DNA of 64,000 nucleotides from Alphaproteobacteria bacterium (lineage in GTDB: Bacteria; Myxococcota_A; UBA796; GCA-2862545). Below are positions 8,384 through 16,612 of the stretch, in pieces. Numbering within the stretch: the first letter of the stretch is position 1; each line of letters opens with the position of its first letter. The notes under the pieces were generated by a model. That model was not told where the DNA came from. It worked only from the letters and a program-made list of their open reading frames with translations, and searched no databases. The stretch is from contig JACKER010000020.1 of the NCBI GenBank assembly GCA_020632925.1, forward strand, positions 1 to 64,000, written 5' to 3'. A program made the translations under genes and the position numbers.

Positions 8384-9786
8384 ACGCCCAGCTGCGCGCG
8401 CTGGTGCTGGCGTCCTGGGTCGGGCTCGCGGCCCACCTGTGGACCCTGCAACCCTGGACGGTCGACGACGCGTACATCGTCTTCCGCTACGCCGAGAACG
8501 TGCTCGCCGGGCACGGGCCCGTCTACAACCCGGGCGAGTGGGTCGAGGGCGTGACCTCCCCGGCCTGGCTGGCGCTGATGACCGGGATGGCGGCCCTGGG
8601 CGTCCCGCCCGAGCTCGGTGCGAAGGCCCTCGGCGTGCTCGCGGTCGCGCTGGTGCCGGTGGTGCTGGCGCGGTCGCCCGCCGGCGGCGAGGGGCGGGTG
8701 GCGGTGGTCGTCGCGGGCACCGCGGGGCCGCTGCTGGCGTGGAGCGCGGGAGGCCTCGAGACGGCGTTCGCCGCCCTGGTCGCGCTGCTGGCGTGGGTCG
8801 GCCACCTCGACGGTCGCGCCTGGAGCGCGCCGGTCGCCGCCCTGGCGCCCCTGGTCCGCCCCGAGCTGGCGCTGATCCCCGCCCTGCAGCTCGCGGACCT
8901 CGCGCTGGCCCGGCGCTGGCGGTCCGCGGCGCGGCTGCTCGCGCTGACGGCCGTGGTGGGAGGGCTCTCGGAGGCGGTCCGGCTCTGGACCTACGGCTGG
9001 CCGCTGCCGAACCCGTTCTACGCGAAGGTCGGCGCGACCTCGGCGCAGGTGGAGCGCGGCCTCCGCTACCTGTACGGCTACCTCCCGGCCGGCGGCGCGG
9101 CGCTGGCGCTGGCGCTGCCGAGCGCGCGGGAGCGCCGCTGGGTCCCGGTGGTCGGGTGGATCGTGCTGCACGTCCTGTTCGTGGTCCTGGTGGGTGGTGA
9201 CGGCCTGCCGAGCTGGCGGCCCTTCGTGCCCGTGCTCCCCACGGTCGCGCTGGCGGCGGGTGCCGCGGCCGGTCGGTGGGGGAGGGCGGGGTGGCTCGCG
9301 GGTGCGGTCGTCGCGGCGACGCAGCTCGCGTCGATGGTCCTCGATCCCCGGCAGGCACCCCGTCGGGAGGGCCCGCTCGTCGGCGAGCGCGGGCGCGAGC
9401 TCGGCCTGTGGCTGCGCGAGCACTTCCCGGAGGACACGCTGCTCGCGGTCGACGCGGCCGGGGCGATCCCCTACTACAGCGGCTTCGTCACCATCGACAT
9501 GCTCGGCCTGTGCGACGAGGTGGTCGCACACACCGACGTGCGCGGCATGGGCCACCGTCTCGCCGGGCACGACAAGGCGAACGCGGCCTACGTGTTGTCC
9601 CGCTCGCCCGACCTCATCGTGTTCGGCGCCGCACCCGGCCACCGCCAGCCACGGACGCGCGCCGACGACCAGCTCGTGGCCTCGCCGGCGTTCCGCGAGC
9701 AGTACGTCTTCGAGTGGCGGCCGCTTCCCTCGGGGGCGTTGGGCGCCTGGTACCGCAGGAACGACGCTCCACCGCCCACTCCATAG
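8380..9786 (+). CDS. GT-C type membrane glycosyltransferase (arabinofuranosyltransferase/ZomB-like)
   Basis: 468 residues with about ten hydrophobic segments in the N-terminal two-thirds and a soluble C-terminal domain. The N-terminal signature DDAYIVFRYAENVLAGHG followed by YNPGEWVEGVTSPAW is characteristic of a polyprenyl-phosphate-sugar dependent GT-C group, annotated as GT39-like, AftB-like or ZomB. The Asp pair after the first helix is the expected catalytic or metal site facing the periplasm. The C-terminal part (DTLLAVDAAGAIPYYSGFVTID and DMLGLCDEVVAH) is also conserved in this group. It is the last gene of the coupled trio starting at 7023. The acceptor is unknown; cell-envelope glycan or glycoprotein is likely. 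Confidence 0.8.
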   Translation: MNAQLRALVLASWVGLAAHLWTLQPWTVDDAYIVFRYAENVLAGHGPVYNPGEWVEGVTSPAWLALMTGMAALGVPPELGAKALGVLAVALVPVVLARSPAGGEGRVAVVVAGTAGPLLAWSAGGLETAFAALVALLAWVGHLDGRAWSAPVAALAPLVRPELALIPALQLADLALARRWRSAARLLALTAVVGGLSEAVRLWTYGWPLPNPFYAKVGATSAQVERGLRYLYGYLPAGGAALALALPSARERRWVPVVGWIVLHVLFVVLVGGDGLPSWRPFVPVLPTVALAAGAAAGRWGRAGWLAGAVVAATQLASMVLDPRQAPRREGPLVGERGRELGLWLREHFPEDTLLAVDAAGAIPYYSGFVTIDMLGLCDEVVAHTDVRGMGHRLAGHDKANAAYVLSRSPDLIVFGAAPGHRQPRTRADDQLVASPAFREQYVFEWRPLPSGALGAWYRRNDAPPPTP

Positions 9787-10950
9787 TCAGGCGTGCGCCA
9801 TGACCTCGGGCGCGGCGCGCTTGCGCAGGCTCTCGACGGGGTCCGTGTCCGCCCACCACGCGACGGGGTTGCCGGGGGCGACCGGCAGCGCGCCGCCGAA
9901 CGGGCGGTGGTTCTGGTCGTGCAGCGTGCGGACCGCGCGGTGCATCTGCTCCTCGGAGGTCAGGTGCCCCAGGTGGACCAGCATGTACGCCGCGTCCAGC
10001 AGGTTCGCGGTGCCCAGGCGGTACCACGGGTCCTGCACGGAGTCGTGCCCGATGCCCACCAGCGCGCCCGCGTCCCAGAGCTGGTCCACGCGCGTGAGCC
10101 CGCGCCGGCGCGGGTAGCTGTCGTACCGCCCCTGCAGGACGACATTGTCCAGCGGGTTCGCGACCACCTGCACGCCGCTCTCCGCCACCAGCTCGATCAC
10201 CTTGGCGGCGTGCGGGTTCTCGTAGCTGTGCATGGCCGTGCAGTGACCGCAGACCACGCGGTCGCCCATGCCCCGGTCCAGCGCGAGCGCGCAGATGGTC
10301 TCGAGGTGCCGGCTGTGCGGATCGTCGGTCTCGTCGCAGTGCACGTCGATGCGCCGGTCGTACCGCTCGGCCAGATCGAACGTGAGCCGCAGGCTGTCGG
10401 TGCCCTCGGCCTGGGTGCGCTCGAAGTGGGGGATGGCGCCGACGGCGTCACAGCCGAGGCGCACCGCCTCCTCCCAGGCCTCTCGCCGGCCGGGGGCGCG
10501 GAGGATGCCCTCCTGCGGGAAGGCGACGACCTGGAGCTCCACGCCCGTCGCCGCGACCTCGTCGCGCAGCGCGAGCAACGCCTCCACCGCCACGAGCGAG
10601 CCCGTGTCGACGTGGGTGCGGATGCGGGTGGTGCCGTGCGCGACGTACGCCTCGACCGTCATCATCGCGCGCTCCCGCACGTCCTCCTTCGTCAGCCCGG
10701 GCCGGAGGCGCGCCCAGTTGGCGATCCCCTCGCGCAGGGTCCCGGACCGGTTCGGGGAGCGGGCGCCGAGCAGCGTCGCGTCCAGGTGGACGTGGGGCTC
10801 GGCGAGGGGCGCCGTCACCCTTCCACCGCGCCGGATGACCGCTCCTTCCGGCGGGACCAGGCTCCCGGCCGGATGGATCGCGACGACCTTGCCGCGCGCG
10901 ACCTCCATGTCGACCAGGGTCCCGTCCAGCTCGGTTCCGACCAGGAACAT
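9787..10950 (-). CDS. codA: Cytosine deaminase-family amidohydrolase (CodA-like)
   Basis: 387 residues of the amidohydrolase superfamily, closest by motif to E. coli CodA, which deaminates cytosine to uracil. Metal and catalytic motifs appear in order: HVHLD (two His ligands), DVHCDETDD (His and the proton-shuttling Glu), the CGHCTAMHS block matching CodA SHTTAMHS, then ANPLDNVVLQGRYDSYPRRR and GIGHDSVQDPWY with the conserved Asp. The order and wording match CodA closely, though isoguanine, creatinine or other N-heterocycle deaminases of the same clade cannot be excluded. The ATG at 10950 lies 50 nt from the divergent prolyl oligopeptidase start. It is a soluble, cytosolic enzyme, probably in pyrimidine salvage. 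Confidence 0.85.
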   Translation of the reverse strand: MFLVGTELDGTLVDMEVARGKVVAIHPAGSLVPPEGAVIRRGGRVTAPLAEPHVHLDATLLGARSPNRSGTLREGIANWARLRPGLTKEDVRERAMMTVEAYVAHGTTRIRTHVDTGSLVAVEALLALRDEVAATGVELQVVAFPQEGILRAPGRREAWEEAVRLGCDAVGAIPHFERTQAEGTDSLRLTFDLAERYDRRIDVHCDETDDPHSRHLETICALALDRGMGDRVVCGHCTAMHSYENPHAAKVIELVAESGVQVVANPLDNVVLQGRYDSYPRRRGLTRVDQLWDAGALVGIGHDSVQDPWYRLGTANLLDAAYMLVHLGHLTSEEQMHRAVRTLHDQNHRPFGGALPVAPGNPVAWWADTDPVESLRKRAAPEVMAHA

Positions 10951-11000
10951 ACGCCCCTCCCGCTCGCGCGAGGGTACCCTCCCGGCCCGGTGGAGGTCAC

Positions 11001-13013
11001 GTGTCGGATCCGTTTTCCTGGCTGGAGGAGGTCGACGGCCAGCTCGCGCTGGACTGGGTCCGAGAGCGCGACGCGGAGACCGAGCGCTGGCTGGCGACGG
11101 GCACCGACCACGCGGAGCTCCAGGCCTCCATCCGCGCCGTGCTCGACGCCCGCGACCAGCCCATCCTGCCGCGCCGCCGCGCCGACCTCTGGTACGACTT
11201 CCGCCAGGATCAGGAGCACCCGCGCGGCGTCTGGAGACGCACCACGTTGGAGGAGCTGCGGTCCGAGGAACCTGCTTGGGAGACCGTGCTCGACATCGAC
11301 GCGCTCGCGGCCGAGGAGGGTGTGCCGTGGACCTTCGCCGGCGGACACAGCCTGCCACCGGACCACCGGATCTGCCTGGTCCACCTGTCGCGCGGCGGGT
11401 CGGACGCTCACGAGATCCGCGAGTTCGATCTCGTGGAGAAGCGCTTCGTCGACGGCGGCTTCCGGGTGCCCGAGGGCAAGACGCGCAGCGCCTGGCTGGA
11501 CGAGGACACGCTGCTCCTGGGGGCGGACCTCGGGCCGGGCTCGATGACGCGCAGCGGGTACCCGCGCCAGATCCGCCGCTGGCGGCGTGGCACGGCGCTC
11601 GAGGACGCGCCCGTCGTGTTCGAGGGGAAGGCGGACGACGTCCAGGTCTTCCCGCACGTCGACCACACGCCCGGCTTCCACCGGGTGTTCGTGTGGAGGA
11701 TCCCGAGCTTCCACCAGTACGAGGGCTTCCTCCTCGAGGAGGACCTCACCCGCGCGACGGCCATCCCCGCGCCGCCCACGGCGCAGCTCTCGGTCTGGCG
11801 CGAGTGGGCGCTGATCCGGCTGTCCGAGCCCTGGGGGGACCACCCGACGGGGTCGCTGGTGGTGGCGCGCTTCGACGAGCTCATGGCCGGGCGGGCGACG
11901 CTGCAGCGCGTGTTCGAGCCCGGGCCACGGACCTCGCTCGAGGGGTGGTCGACGACGCGGAACCTGGTGCTGCTCGACGTGCTCGACGACGTGAAGAGCC
12001 GGGTGCTGGTGGCGAGCCCGGAGCGCACCGGATGGACCTTCTCGCCGGTGCCCGATCTGCCGGCGAACGCCTCGATCACGATGGAGCCCGAGGAGGGCGA
12101 TCGCACCGACGTCGTGTGGGTTCGGACCACGGACTACCTCACGCCGGTGACCAATGACCGCGTGGACGTCGCGACGGGGGAGCGCGAGGCGTTCCGGGGC
12201 GGGGTGCACCGGTTCGACGCGAGCCCGTTCCACATCGAGCAGCACCACGCGCGCAGCCCGGACGGCACGGTCGTCCCGTACTTCCAGATCTCGCGGAAGG
12301 ACCTGGTGCGCGACGGCAGCCACCCCACGTGTGTGTACGGGTACGGCGGCTTCGAGATCAGCCTGACCCCGAGCTACTCGTCGACGGTCGGGCTGGGCTG
12401 GCTGCAGCGGGGCGGTGTGTGGGTGGTCGCGAACATCCGGGGTGGGGGCGAGTTCGGTCCTGCCTGGCACCGCGCCGCGCTTCGCGACCAGCGCCCCCGC
12501 GCGTACGAGGACTTCGAGGCGGTCGTCGCGGACCTGATCGACCGTGGCGTGACCTCGGCGGGCCGGGTGGGCGCGATGGGTGGGAGCAACGGCGGGCTGC
12601 TCGTCGGCAACCTGCTCGTGCGTCGGCCGGAGCTGTACGGCGCCGTCGTGTCCACCGTCCCCCTGCTCGACATGCGCCGGTACCACCTGCTGCTCGCCGG
12701 CGCGTCCTGGATGGAGGAGTACGGCGACCCCGACGACCCCGCGGACTGGGCCTACCTCGAGCAGATCTCCCCCTACCACCGGGTGCAGCCCGACGTGAGC
12801 TACCCACCCTCGATGTTCGTGACCTCGACCCGCGACGACCGGGTGCACCCGGGCCACGCGCGGAAGATGGTGGCGCGGATGCGCTGGCAGGGGCACGACG
12901 TGCGGTACTACGAGTCGATCGAGGGCGGGCACGCCGCGGGTTCGACGAACGAGCAGCGGGCGTTCATGCTGGCGCTCGAGTACACCTTCCTCTGGCGCCA
13001 CCTCAGCCACTGA
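11001..13013 (+). CDS. Prolyl oligopeptidase (S9A family)
   Basis: 670 residues with no signal peptide. The N-terminal two-thirds (about 70-410) is the beta-propeller region; the C-terminal alpha/beta-hydrolase carries the catalytic Ser529 in GAMGGSNGGLL, the Asp in the TRDDRVHPGH block and the His in EGGHAAG. These are the S9 triad motifs. The length is close to the 680-710 residues usual for the family. The start is GTG with TGGAGGT just upstream, and MSDPFSWLEEVDG matches the typical family N-terminus (DPYxWLE). The enzyme cleaves short peptides after proline; the family also contains close relatives with broader endopeptidase activity. It is divergent from the codA-like gene. Confidence 0.93.
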   Translation: MSDPFSWLEEVDGQLALDWVRERDAETERWLATGTDHAELQASIRAVLDARDQPILPRRRADLWYDFRQDQEHPRGVWRRTTLEELRSEEPAWETVLDIDALAAEEGVPWTFAGGHSLPPDHRICLVHLSRGGSDAHEIREFDLVEKRFVDGGFRVPEGKTRSAWLDEDTLLLGADLGPGSMTRSGYPRQIRRWRRGTALEDAPVVFEGKADDVQVFPHVDHTPGFHRVFVWRIPSFHQYEGFLLEEDLTRATAIPAPPTAQLSVWREWALIRLSEPWGDHPTGSLVVARFDELMAGRATLQRVFEPGPRTSLEGWSTTRNLVLLDVLDDVKSRVLVASPERTGWTFSPVPDLPANASITMEPEEGDRTDVVWVRTTDYLTPVTNDRVDVATGEREAFRGGVHRFDASPFHIEQHHARSPDGTVVPYFQISRKDLVRDGSHPTCVYGYGGFEISLTPSYSSTVGLGWLQRGGVWVVANIRGGGEFGPAWHRAALRDQRPRAYEDFEAVVADLIDRGVTSAGRVGAMGGSNGGLLVGNLLVRRPELYGAVVSTVPLLDMRRYHLLLAGASWMEEYGDPDDPADWAYLEQISPYHRVQPDVSYPPSMFVTSTRDDRVHPGHARKMVARMRWQGHDVRYYESIEGGHAAGSTNEQRAFMLALEYTFLWRHLSH

Positions 13014-13065
13014 CCCAACGGCTCCCGCTCCCGCTCCCGCGCCCGGTCCGTGCTACCGTCGAGCC

Positions 13066-13368
13066 GTGGTCGCCACACCCGTCAACGTCGCCGTTCGGAT
13101 CGAGGCGGAGTCACGCCGACCGCAACCCCGATTGGATCGCGCAAAGACGCCAAGACGCCAAGAGCGGAGTGCCGGGGCGGGTACGAATCGACCGGTGCAG
13201 CGGGATCGGGTCGAGCCTGCGAAACGCAGCGACGCTGGGAGTCAGCGGCTGAACGGGAAGTATGAAGAGCTTCACCCGTTCGGGACGACCTCCTGGTGGG
13301 CGACCGACGGCGGGACGGAGGATGTCGCGTCCTGGCTTCGCGCGAACTTGTACGTCGGAGACAAGTAG
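13066..13368 (+). other. Doubtful small reading frame or gene remnant
   Basis: An open frame of 100 codons (GTG start) whose middle runs through the repeat CGCAAAGACGCCAAGACGCC at 13138-13169. The first 14 codons look coding (VVATPVNVAVRIEA). The part after the repeat is basic and Pro/Arg-rich, and the last 40 residues (ELHPFGTTSWWATDGGTE) again look like real protein. One reading is a gene broken by repeat insertion; another is chance. The stop lies 1 nt before the ATG of the next small membrane-protein gene, which would suit a real translated frame. No family is recognised. Confidence 0.25.
13138..13169 (+). repeat. GACGCCAAG-type short tandem repeat
   Basis: Iterated GACGCCAA units (GCGCAAAGACGCCAAGACGC, then CAAGAGCGGAG). 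This wording resembles repeats scattered in many environmental genomes, where a matching complement nearby forms a hairpin. No complementary arm is visible within several hundred bases here, so this may be a half element. Confidence 0.5.
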
Positions 13369-13369
13369 A

Positions 13370-13693
13370 ATGACAGCCGACTTCGTGGTTCGCTTGTGCG
13401 CCATCACCGTCTCCGCATGGGCGGTGCTTCAGGTGGTAGCGACCGTCGTAATCGGAGGGTTTTTCCTCGAAGGAAGGCCGCTCACCTGCATCATGCTCAT
13501 GGAGCCTGTCCTCTTCACGGGACCTGTCTTTGTTGCGTCAGCGGCATTGTGGGTGCTCGCCGCTGGCGGAGGCGAGGCACGCCGCCGTGCAATCGCCGGC
13601 GTCCTTCTCGTTCTCTCTGTCATTTCCGGACAGGTCCTCGCGTTCGTTGATCGAGTCAGCGCGGACAGCGCCGCAGTCCACGCGAGGCCATAG
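13370..13693 (+). CDS. Small three-helix membrane protein, hypothetical
   Basis: 107 residues with three hydrophobic segments: about 5-30 (LCAITVSAWAVLQVVATVVI), about 38-62 (MEPVLFTGPVFVASAALWVL) and about 72-92 (IAGVLLVLSVISGQVLAFV). Between the second and third is a Gly/Arg turn (GGGEARRR). No family is recognised. Base composition here is visibly less GC-rich than the surroundings, with more A/T at third positions, and the gene sits between two repeat regions. Recent acquisition is possible. The ATG lies 1 nt after the stop of the doubtful upstream frame; no clear ribosome site is seen apart from a weak AGTAG. Confidence 0.45.
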   Translation: MTADFVVRLCAITVSAWAVLQVVATVVIGGFFLEGRPLTCIMLMEPVLFTGPVFVASAALWVLAAGGGEARRRAIAGVLLVLSVISGQVLAFVDRVSADSAAVHARP

Positions 13694-13729
13694 CCGCCCG
13701 CGGTTCCCGCGCCTATCTCCTCCCACCTC

Positions 13730-13902
13730 TACGATCGGACCCTGGAGGCTTGAAGTGTTGCACCGCGGAGGACGCGGAGAGCACGGAGGTCGGACGGAGG
13801 TTGCGGACGATGCTGCATGTGACTGTCCACCAGCCAGTCCTCAGCGGACGACGTTTCGGGGGGCCATTTCTCCGCGTCCTCCGCGTCCTCCGCGGTGAAT
13901 CC
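13730..13902 (+). repeat. Stem-loop repeat, copy 1
   Basis: The first of two direct copies. Left arm 13761-13788 (CACCGCGGAGGACGCGGAG ...) is complementary to right arm 13870-13897 (... CTCCGCGTCCTCCGCGGTG). The roughly 80-nt loop differs between the copies. It is preceded by TACGATCGGACC ... GGCTTGAAGTGTTG, which is also shared by copy 2. Read in frame it gives A-E-D-A-E type peptides, a known artefact of such repeats. Confidence 0.75.
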
Positions 13903-13938
13903 ATCGAGCGCCGGCGACATCACATCTTCTCCATACTT

Positions 13939-14110
13939 TACGATTGGACCGGCCGGCTTGAAGTGTTGCACCGCGGAGGACGCGGAGAGCGCGGAGATCG
14001 AACAGAACAGAGGTGGCTCACGATGCGTGACTGCTCACCAAGCGGCCTCCACCGAGTTCGCTGTCGGGAGGGCCAGTCTCCGTGTCCTCCGCGTCCTCCG
14101 CGGTGAGTCC
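13939..14110 (+). repeat. Stem-loop repeat, copy 2
   Basis: The second copy, offset by 208 bases from copy 1. Left arm 13969-13996, right arm 14078-14105; the arms match those of copy 1 except at a few positions. The leader TACGATTGGACC ... CGGCTTGAAGTGTTG is shared. The end abuts the 3' end of the convergent secreted-protein gene, so the right arm could also act as its transcription terminator. Confidence 0.75.
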
Positions 14111-14133
14111 ACCGCGGTGGTCCCGGCCGAGCT

Positions 14134-14985
14134 TCACGGAGCGGCGGTCAGCGTCACGTTGTCGATGCCGAAGTAGTCCGACAGCATCATGGTCGAGGTC
14201 TGGTCGAAGCGCACCGCCAGCGGGTCCCCGCTCACGGCGGCGCCCGTCGTCACCGTGACGTGGGCCACGCCCGAGAACACGTTGTTGCTCAGGTTCGCGA
14301 CGTAGACGCCGCTACCGGTCTCCTGCCCGAGCTGCGTGAACACGCCGCCGCTCAGCGTGCCGAGCTGCGCGAGGTACTCGGCGCTCCCGCCCGCGATGCC
14401 CGCGGCGAAGCCCAGGTCCATGTGCAGGTGGTACGTCGTGTTCGGCTGCACCGCCACGCCCGTGTCGAACTGCACGCCATAGTTGGTGTACGGCGTGGCG
14501 CCGATGAGCGAGCCGTTCACGGCCGAGCCGAACACCTGCGCGGCGCCCGAGGTGTTCGTCCAGCCCTGGGCGGGGAGCGCCGTCTGCGCGCCCGTGTCGA
14601 AGGTGCTGTCCAGCGAAACGCCGTCCAACGTGCCCACGTAGGAGCGGGTCGTCAGCGTGACCGGCAGCGTCGTCGTGCAGCTCCCGAGATCGAGGATCTG
14701 CACGTCCTTGCCGCAGAACGCGCCCGGGACCGAAGGTGAGAAGTGCGCGACGCCGTCCCCGCCCGCCATCGAGATGATGCGCGGCTGGGGGAGCCCCACG
14801 TCGAGCGGGGTCCCGGCGCAATTGCCCAGGGGGACGGTGCTCGTGCGGCCGTGGACGCCCGTGAGGACCACGAAGGTCGCGTACGGCGTCAGGCCGTTGA
14901 TGGCGACCTCCATCGGCCCGGGGCAGGTGCCCGTCACCTCCAGCGACTGCGAGAATGCGACCGTCTCCACGGCGAGCCAGAACAT
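14134..14985 (-). CDS. Secreted beta-rich protein with a PEP-CTERM-like lectin fold, hypothetical
   Basis: 283 residues, starting MFWLAVETVAFSQ, a short signal-like segment without basic residues. The mature protein is rich in Gly, Thr, Val and Ala with very few charges. An N-terminal region has VTGTCPGPMEVAINGLTP and paired Cys residues; from about residue 115 (LDGVSLDSTFDTGAQ) there is a domain with VQPNTTYHLHMDLGF, AVRFDQTSTMMLSDYFGIDN and a closing VTLTAAP. That pattern resembles HAF/PEP-CTERM associated lectin-like domains, but the sorting tail is absent. It is probably extracellular. The gene is monocistronic and followed by the stem-loop repeats. Confidence 0.6.
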   Translation of the reverse strand: MFWLAVETVAFSQSLEVTGTCPGPMEVAINGLTPYATFVVLTGVHGRTSTVPLGNCAGTPLDVGLPQPRIISMAGGDGVAHFSPSVPGAFCGKDVQILDLGSCTTTLPVTLTTRSYVGTLDGVSLDSTFDTGAQTALPAQGWTNTSGAAQVFGSAVNGSLIGATPYTNYGVQFDTGVAVQPNTTYHLHMDLGFAAGIAGGSAEYLAQLGTLSGGVFTQLGQETGSGVYVANLSNNVFSGVAHVTVTTGAAVSGDPLAVRFDQTSTMMLSDYFGIDNVTLTAAP

Positions 14986-15016
14986 GGGTCCCTCCTGGTC
15001 TCAGGAGGGTACCACC

Positions 15017-15340
15017 CTAGCCGCCGCAGCGGAGCCACACTTCGAGGCGGTACCGGTCGTCGTCCTCCACGCCGCCCTGCGGGGGCATGGTGGGAGCGTC
15101 GCCGGTGGCCGTGTCGAGGATGGCGTCGGCCCAGGCCCACACCTGCTCCTCGTCGTCGAACGTCGCGTCCGCCGGGGCGTCGTGCCGGTCGGGGGCGGAG
15201 GCGGCGTGACAGGTCTCGCAGTTGGCCGTGAGGAAGCCCGCGCCGAAGTTGTCGTACGTCGTGACCGGGGCACCGTCGCAGAGCGCGTCGGTCCCCGTCC
15301 CGTCGTCGCCGGCGCAGGCCAGGGCGAGCAGCAGGATCAC
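15017..15340 (-). CDS. Single-haem cytochrome c-like lipoprotein (CxxCH)
   Basis: 107 residues. The N-terminus VILLLALACAG (GTG start) would place a lipobox Cys at residue 9, unusually early and without a basic residue. A single haem-binding CETCH follows (NFGAGFLTANCETCHAAS), then a Trp/Asp-rich segment with TMPPQGG, the usual Met-containing ligand loop of small c-type cytochromes associated with DUF1501/DUF1549 cassettes. The start overlaps the stop of the DUF1501 gene, so it is the last member of that minus-strand operon. It is presumably a periplasmic electron carrier or haem-binding accessory subunit. Confidence 0.75.
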   Translation of the reverse strand: MILLLALACAGDDGTGTDALCDGAPVTTYDNFGAGFLTANCETCHAASAPDRHDAPADATFDDEEQVWAWADAILDTATGDAPTMPPQGGVEDDDRYRLEVWLRCGG

Positions 15341-16599
15341 GCCAGCACCCCGGTCAGCGGCGCCACGCCGCTCACGAAGGGGCCGGGATCGATGTCGCAG
15401 TAGGACAGCAGCGTCGCCCCGAGCGACTCCGCCGAGAGCACCGGCGCGCCGTTGCCGACCTCGCCGCTCGCGGGATCCACGGTCTGGCCGTAGAACGTGT
15501 CGTCGAAGCCGCCGACCACGCGGTCCCCCGTGATGCCCGGTCCGACCAGCATCGCGGACGTGTACGGCCAGTGGTCCTTGCCGTTCGTGCCGTTGATGTT
15601 CGGCGTCCGACCCATCTCGGACATCACGACCACCAGCGTCTCGTCGGCCAGCGTCGCCCCGGAGGTGCCCGGCGTCGACCTCAGCTCGACCATGAGCTGC
15701 AGCAGCCCGCCGAACAGCTCGTCCCACAGCGGCGACTGCAGGTCGTCGTTGTTCGCGTGCGTGTCCCAGCCCTGACCCTGCGTGCCGGCGTACGACATCG
15801 TCACGCAGCGGCTCACGCCCTGCGAGAGCGCGTCGGCGGCGACGCGGGCCTGGTCCTGCAGCAGCAGCGAGCTCGTGAAGCTGATGCCGTACCGGAGGCC
15901 CTTGAGATCCTCGAGCTTGGTCGCGCTGTCGGCGAAGGCCTGCGCCTGGCGGGCGTCGGCGTCCGCGAGCGTGCCCATGGTCCGCGCGGTGGCGCGGCGC
16001 TGGAGGTAGCGGTCGATCACGGCCTCGCGCACGCGGTCGGGAGCGTCGTACGAGGTGGCCGACCACGCGTCGACCTCGCCCGAGACGAGCGCCTCGAGCT
16101 GGCCGGCGAGCCCGGTCCGCGCCACGGCCACGCCCTTGTCGCCCGGGAAGCTCGGGCCCGACAGGACGAGGTGGGGCAGCGTGTACCCGGTGCGGTCGGT
16201 GTCCGCGACGATGGCCGGCCAGTCGGGGGCGAGGCCCGAGGACGTGCCGGTCATCGTGATCATCGTGCAGATCTCGTGCGCGATCGAGCGCACCATCATG
16301 CCGTTGACGACGAGCGCGTCGCGGTGGTGGTTCGCGAAGAACGCGTCCACGTTGGGCCGGCCGGGGTGCGACACGTAGGAGATGCCCCCCGCGGTCGCCC
16401 GCTCGGCGGCGGACTCCATCGCGACGGAGCGGTTCGAGAACTCGGGCGCGAACACCCGGGTGATGTCCCAGCCGCCGGGCGCGTACACGATGACCAGCTT
16501 GCGCTGGTTGCCGGGCAGGGCGCGGGCGGAGGTGAGCGGCAGGCCCAGCGCGCCGAGGGCGGCGGAGCCGAGCAGGAAGTGACGACGGGTCGGGTTCAT
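15337..16599 (-). CDS. DUF1501 family exported protein
   Basis: 420 residues. The N-terminus MNPTRRHFLLGSAALGALGL is a twin-arginine signal, so the protein would be folded before export. The mature domain belongs to the sulfatase/alkaline phosphatase-like DUF1501 family: KLVIVYAPGGWD near the start, a central QGQGWDTHANN block and the conserved VVVMSEMGRTPNINGTNGKDHW segment with its His and Asp. Such proteins accompany DUF1549-, DUF1553- or DUF1800-type partners and c-type cytochromes in Planctomycetes and Myxococcota. Their biochemical role is not established. It sits between the DUF1549-type gene (13 nt upstream) and the cytochrome gene (4-nt overlap). Confidence 0.88.
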   Translation of the reverse strand: MNPTRRHFLLGSAALGALGLPLTSARALPGNQRKLVIVYAPGGWDITRVFAPEFSNRSVAMESAAERATAGGISYVSHPGRPNVDAFFANHHRDALVVNGMMVRSIAHEICTMITMTGTSSGLAPDWPAIVADTDRTGYTLPHLVLSGPSFPGDKGVAVARTGLAGQLEALVSGEVDAWSATSYDAPDRVREAVIDRYLQRRATARTMGTLADADARQAQAFADSATKLEDLKGLRYGISFTSSLLLQDQARVAADALSQGVSRCVTMSYAGTQGQGWDTHANNDDLQSPLWDELFGGLLQLMVELRSTPGTSGATLADETLVVVMSEMGRTPNINGTNGKDHWPYTSAMLVGPGITGDRVVGGFDDTFYGQTVDPASGEVGNGAPVLSAESLGATLLSYCDIDPGPFVSGVAPLTGVLA

Positions 16600-16612
16600 G
16601 GGTCGAGCTCCG

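Noticed and set aside
13750..14106. Small proteins rich in A-E-D-A-E and R-G-G-R
   Set aside because: They are translations of the stem-loop repeats; the arms pair as DNA/RNA and the frames are open in several phases.
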